From Paraburkholderia agricolaris (GTDB lineage Bacteria; Pseudomonadota; Gammaproteobacteria; Burkholderiales; Burkholderiaceae), in assembly GCF_009455635.1 (NCBI RefSeq), contig NZ_QPER01000002.1:2480001-2544000 (forward strand): a DNA stretch of 64,000 nt, written 5' to 3'. This document shows, piece by piece, positions 62,617 through 64,000 of the stretch. Position 1 is the stretch's first letter. Each line of letters opens with the position of its first letter. The notes under the pieces were generated by a model. That model was not told the origin of the DNA. It searched no databases and worked only from the letters and a program-made list of their open reading frames with translations. A program made the translations under genes and the position numbers.

Positions 62617-64000
62617 ACCTGATCGGTCAACCTATGGACCGCATCGACGGTCTGCTTAAAGTTACCGGCGAAGCGCGCTACGCCGCCGAGTTCCCCGAGG
62701 CGCGGCTTGCGCATGCCGTGCTGGTCACCAGCACGATTGCAAGCGGCACGATTACGTCGATCGACGCCAGCCGCGCGCAGGCATTGCCAGGCGTATTGCT
62801 GGTGATGACCTGTCAGAACGCGCCGCGCCTGCCGAATGGCGGCAAGCCCGCGTTGGCGCCACCGGCCGTCAGACGGCTGTCGCTGTTGCAGGACAACCAG
62901 GTTCAGTACAACAACGAGCCGGTCGCGGTGGTGGTTGCCGATACGCTCGAACATGCTGCCGACGCCGCCCGTCAGTTGCGCATCACCTATCAGAGCAGCG
63001 CGGCGGTACTCGATTTCGCACAGGCGAAGCCGAACGGACATGCGCCCGACAAACCGCAAGGCCGCACCACCGACACGCAACGCGGCAGCTTCGAGGACGG
63101 CATGCGCAGCGGTGCGGTCCACATCGACGCCGTCTACACGACACCGATCGAGCATCACAACCCGATGGAGCCGCACGCCACCATGGCGCGCTGGGATGGC
63201 CCGCAGCTCACGCTCTACGACTCGACGCAAGGCGTCAGCAATGCGGCGCAGGCGGTCGCCAGAACCTTCGGCGTGCCGGCGGCCGACGTACGCGTGATTT
63301 CGCCGTTCATCGGCGGTGGCTTCGGTTGCAAGGGATCGTCGTGGTCGCACGTATCGTTATGCGCGATGGCGGCGAAACAGACCGGGCGCCCGGTGCGTCT
63401 CGTGCTCGAGCGGCCACAGATGTTCGGGCCGGTCGGCGCGCGGCCGCATACCGAACAGCATTTCACGCTTGCCGCGCGGCACGACGGCACGCTGACGGCG
63501 ATGCGCCACGACAGTACCTCGAACACGTCGGTGTTCGAAGACTGGACCGAGACCTGCTGCATGGTCACGCGCATGTTGTATGCGGTGCCCAATCAGATCA
63601 CGACGCACAGGATCGTGCCGATGAATCTCGGCACGCCGACCTTCATGCGCGCGCCCGGCGAGACAACCGGTTCGTTCGCGCTCGAATCGGCAATGGACGA
63701 ACTCGCCGTGGCACTGAAGATGGACCCGCTCGCGCTGCGCCTGAAGAATTACGCCGAAGCCGATCCGCAGGAAAACAAGCCGTGGTCCAGCAAGTCCCTG
63801 CGCGAGTGCTATCAGATCGGCGCGGAGAAATTCGGCTGGTCGCGGCGTACCGGCGCACCGCGCTCGATGCGCGACGGCAACACGCTGATCGGCATGGGCA
63901 TGGCCACCGCGACCTATCCGGCCAACCGCAGCGAAGCCGCAGCCATCGCACGGATTCTGCCGGACGGCAGCGCCATGGTCGCCTCCGGCACCCAGGACCT
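62613..64000 (+). CDS. paoC: Periplasmic aldehyde oxidase, molybdenum subunit (partial)
   Basis: The first 462 codons of a xanthine-dehydrogenase-type large subunit, running off the window. Landmarks are GLLKVTGEARYAAEFP at the start, NNEPVAVVVADTLE, FIGGGFGCKGSSWSHVS and MRAPGETTGSFALESAMDEL, all of which line the molybdopterin-cytosine-dinucleotide site. The ATG at 62613 follows GGAGGTGTC. It oxidises aldehydes in the periplasm; the three genes form one operon. Confidence 0.95.
   Translation, partial: MNLIGQPMDRIDGLLKVTGEARYAAEFPEARLAHAVLVTSTIASGTITSIDASRAQALPGVLLVMTCQNAPRLPNGGKPALAPPAVRRLSLLQDNQVQYNNEPVAVVVADTLEHAADAARQLRITYQSSAAVLDFAQAKPNGHAPDKPQGRTTDTQRGSFEDGMRSGAVHIDAVYTTPIEHHNPMEPHATMARWDGPQLTLYDSTQGVSNAAQAVARTFGVPAADVRVISPFIGGGFGCKGSSWSHVSLCAMAAKQTGRPVRLVLERPQMFGPVGARPHTEQHFTLAARHDGTLTAMRHDSTSNTSVFEDWTETCCMVTRMLYAVPNQITTHRIVPMNLGTPTFMRAPGETTGSFALESAMDELAVALKMDPLALRLKNYAEADPQENKPWSSKSLRECYQIGAEKFGWSRRTGAPRSMRDGNTLIGMGMATATYPANRSEAAAIARILPDGSAMVASGTQD

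Overview
The window is high-GC DNA of beta-proteobacterial type. The gene content (RND efflux with its two-component system, many LysR regulators, OmpC-type porin, FtrA, PiuA/PiuC, PaoABC, an HTH-extended PyrB) points to Burkholderia sensu lato, most likely Paraburkholderia. This is judged from gene families and composition, not from a database match.

Layout. 1-3049 is the 3' part of a pentose/ribose-type ABC importer (ATPase fragment, permease, binding protein), followed by dinB. 4406-12661 is a leftward run RND pump - adaptor - outer-membrane factor - response regulator - sensor kinase, so the efflux pump and its probable sensor sit together. 13014-17679 is a sugar-acid-type catabolic block: enolase-superfamily dehydratase, divergent LysR, DHDPS-family aldolase/dehydratase and MFS carrier. 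17780-22333 holds a VOC protein, a LysR regulator, a LysE exporter, a small membrane protein and a SulP transporter. 22949-27724 is a peptide or acyl-amino-acid uptake unit (M20 hydrolase, porin, MHS carrier) with a divergent LysR. A RIO-type kinase follows.

28628-35781 is a leftward beta-glucoside operon: GH1 beta-glucosidase, ABC binding protein, two permeases, ATPase and LacI regulator. A perfect LacI-type palindrome lies in front of the glucosidase, and a five-fold 49-bp repeat sits just upstream of the binding-protein gene.

36116-39208 is a decaying accessory patch. It has at least four copies or fragments of one immunity-like gene, short tails of what look like toxin C-termini, and an IS30-family element that splits one copy with a 2-bp target duplication. 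A second remnant of the same kind is at 59709-60205: the first 26 codons of a lysozyme-like gene joined to an LprI-type lysozyme-inhibitor gene. Both are read as orphan immunity loci whose toxins have been lost.

39394-50847 contains two small membrane or DUF genes, ftrA with a rhodanese gene, an MHYT-GGDEF-EAL protein, a membrane protein that looks like a diguanylate cyclase without its GGDEF domain, an M23 peptidase - membrane coiled-coil - bactofilin operon and a DapA-like gene. 51244-58758 has an HTH-fused aspartate carbamoyltransferase, a dehydrogenase/LysR pair and a Fur-type iron unit (TonB receptor, Sel1 protein, PiuC). The window ends inside a periplasmic aldehyde oxidase operon (paoABC). 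No tRNA, rRNA or CRISPR array was seen.
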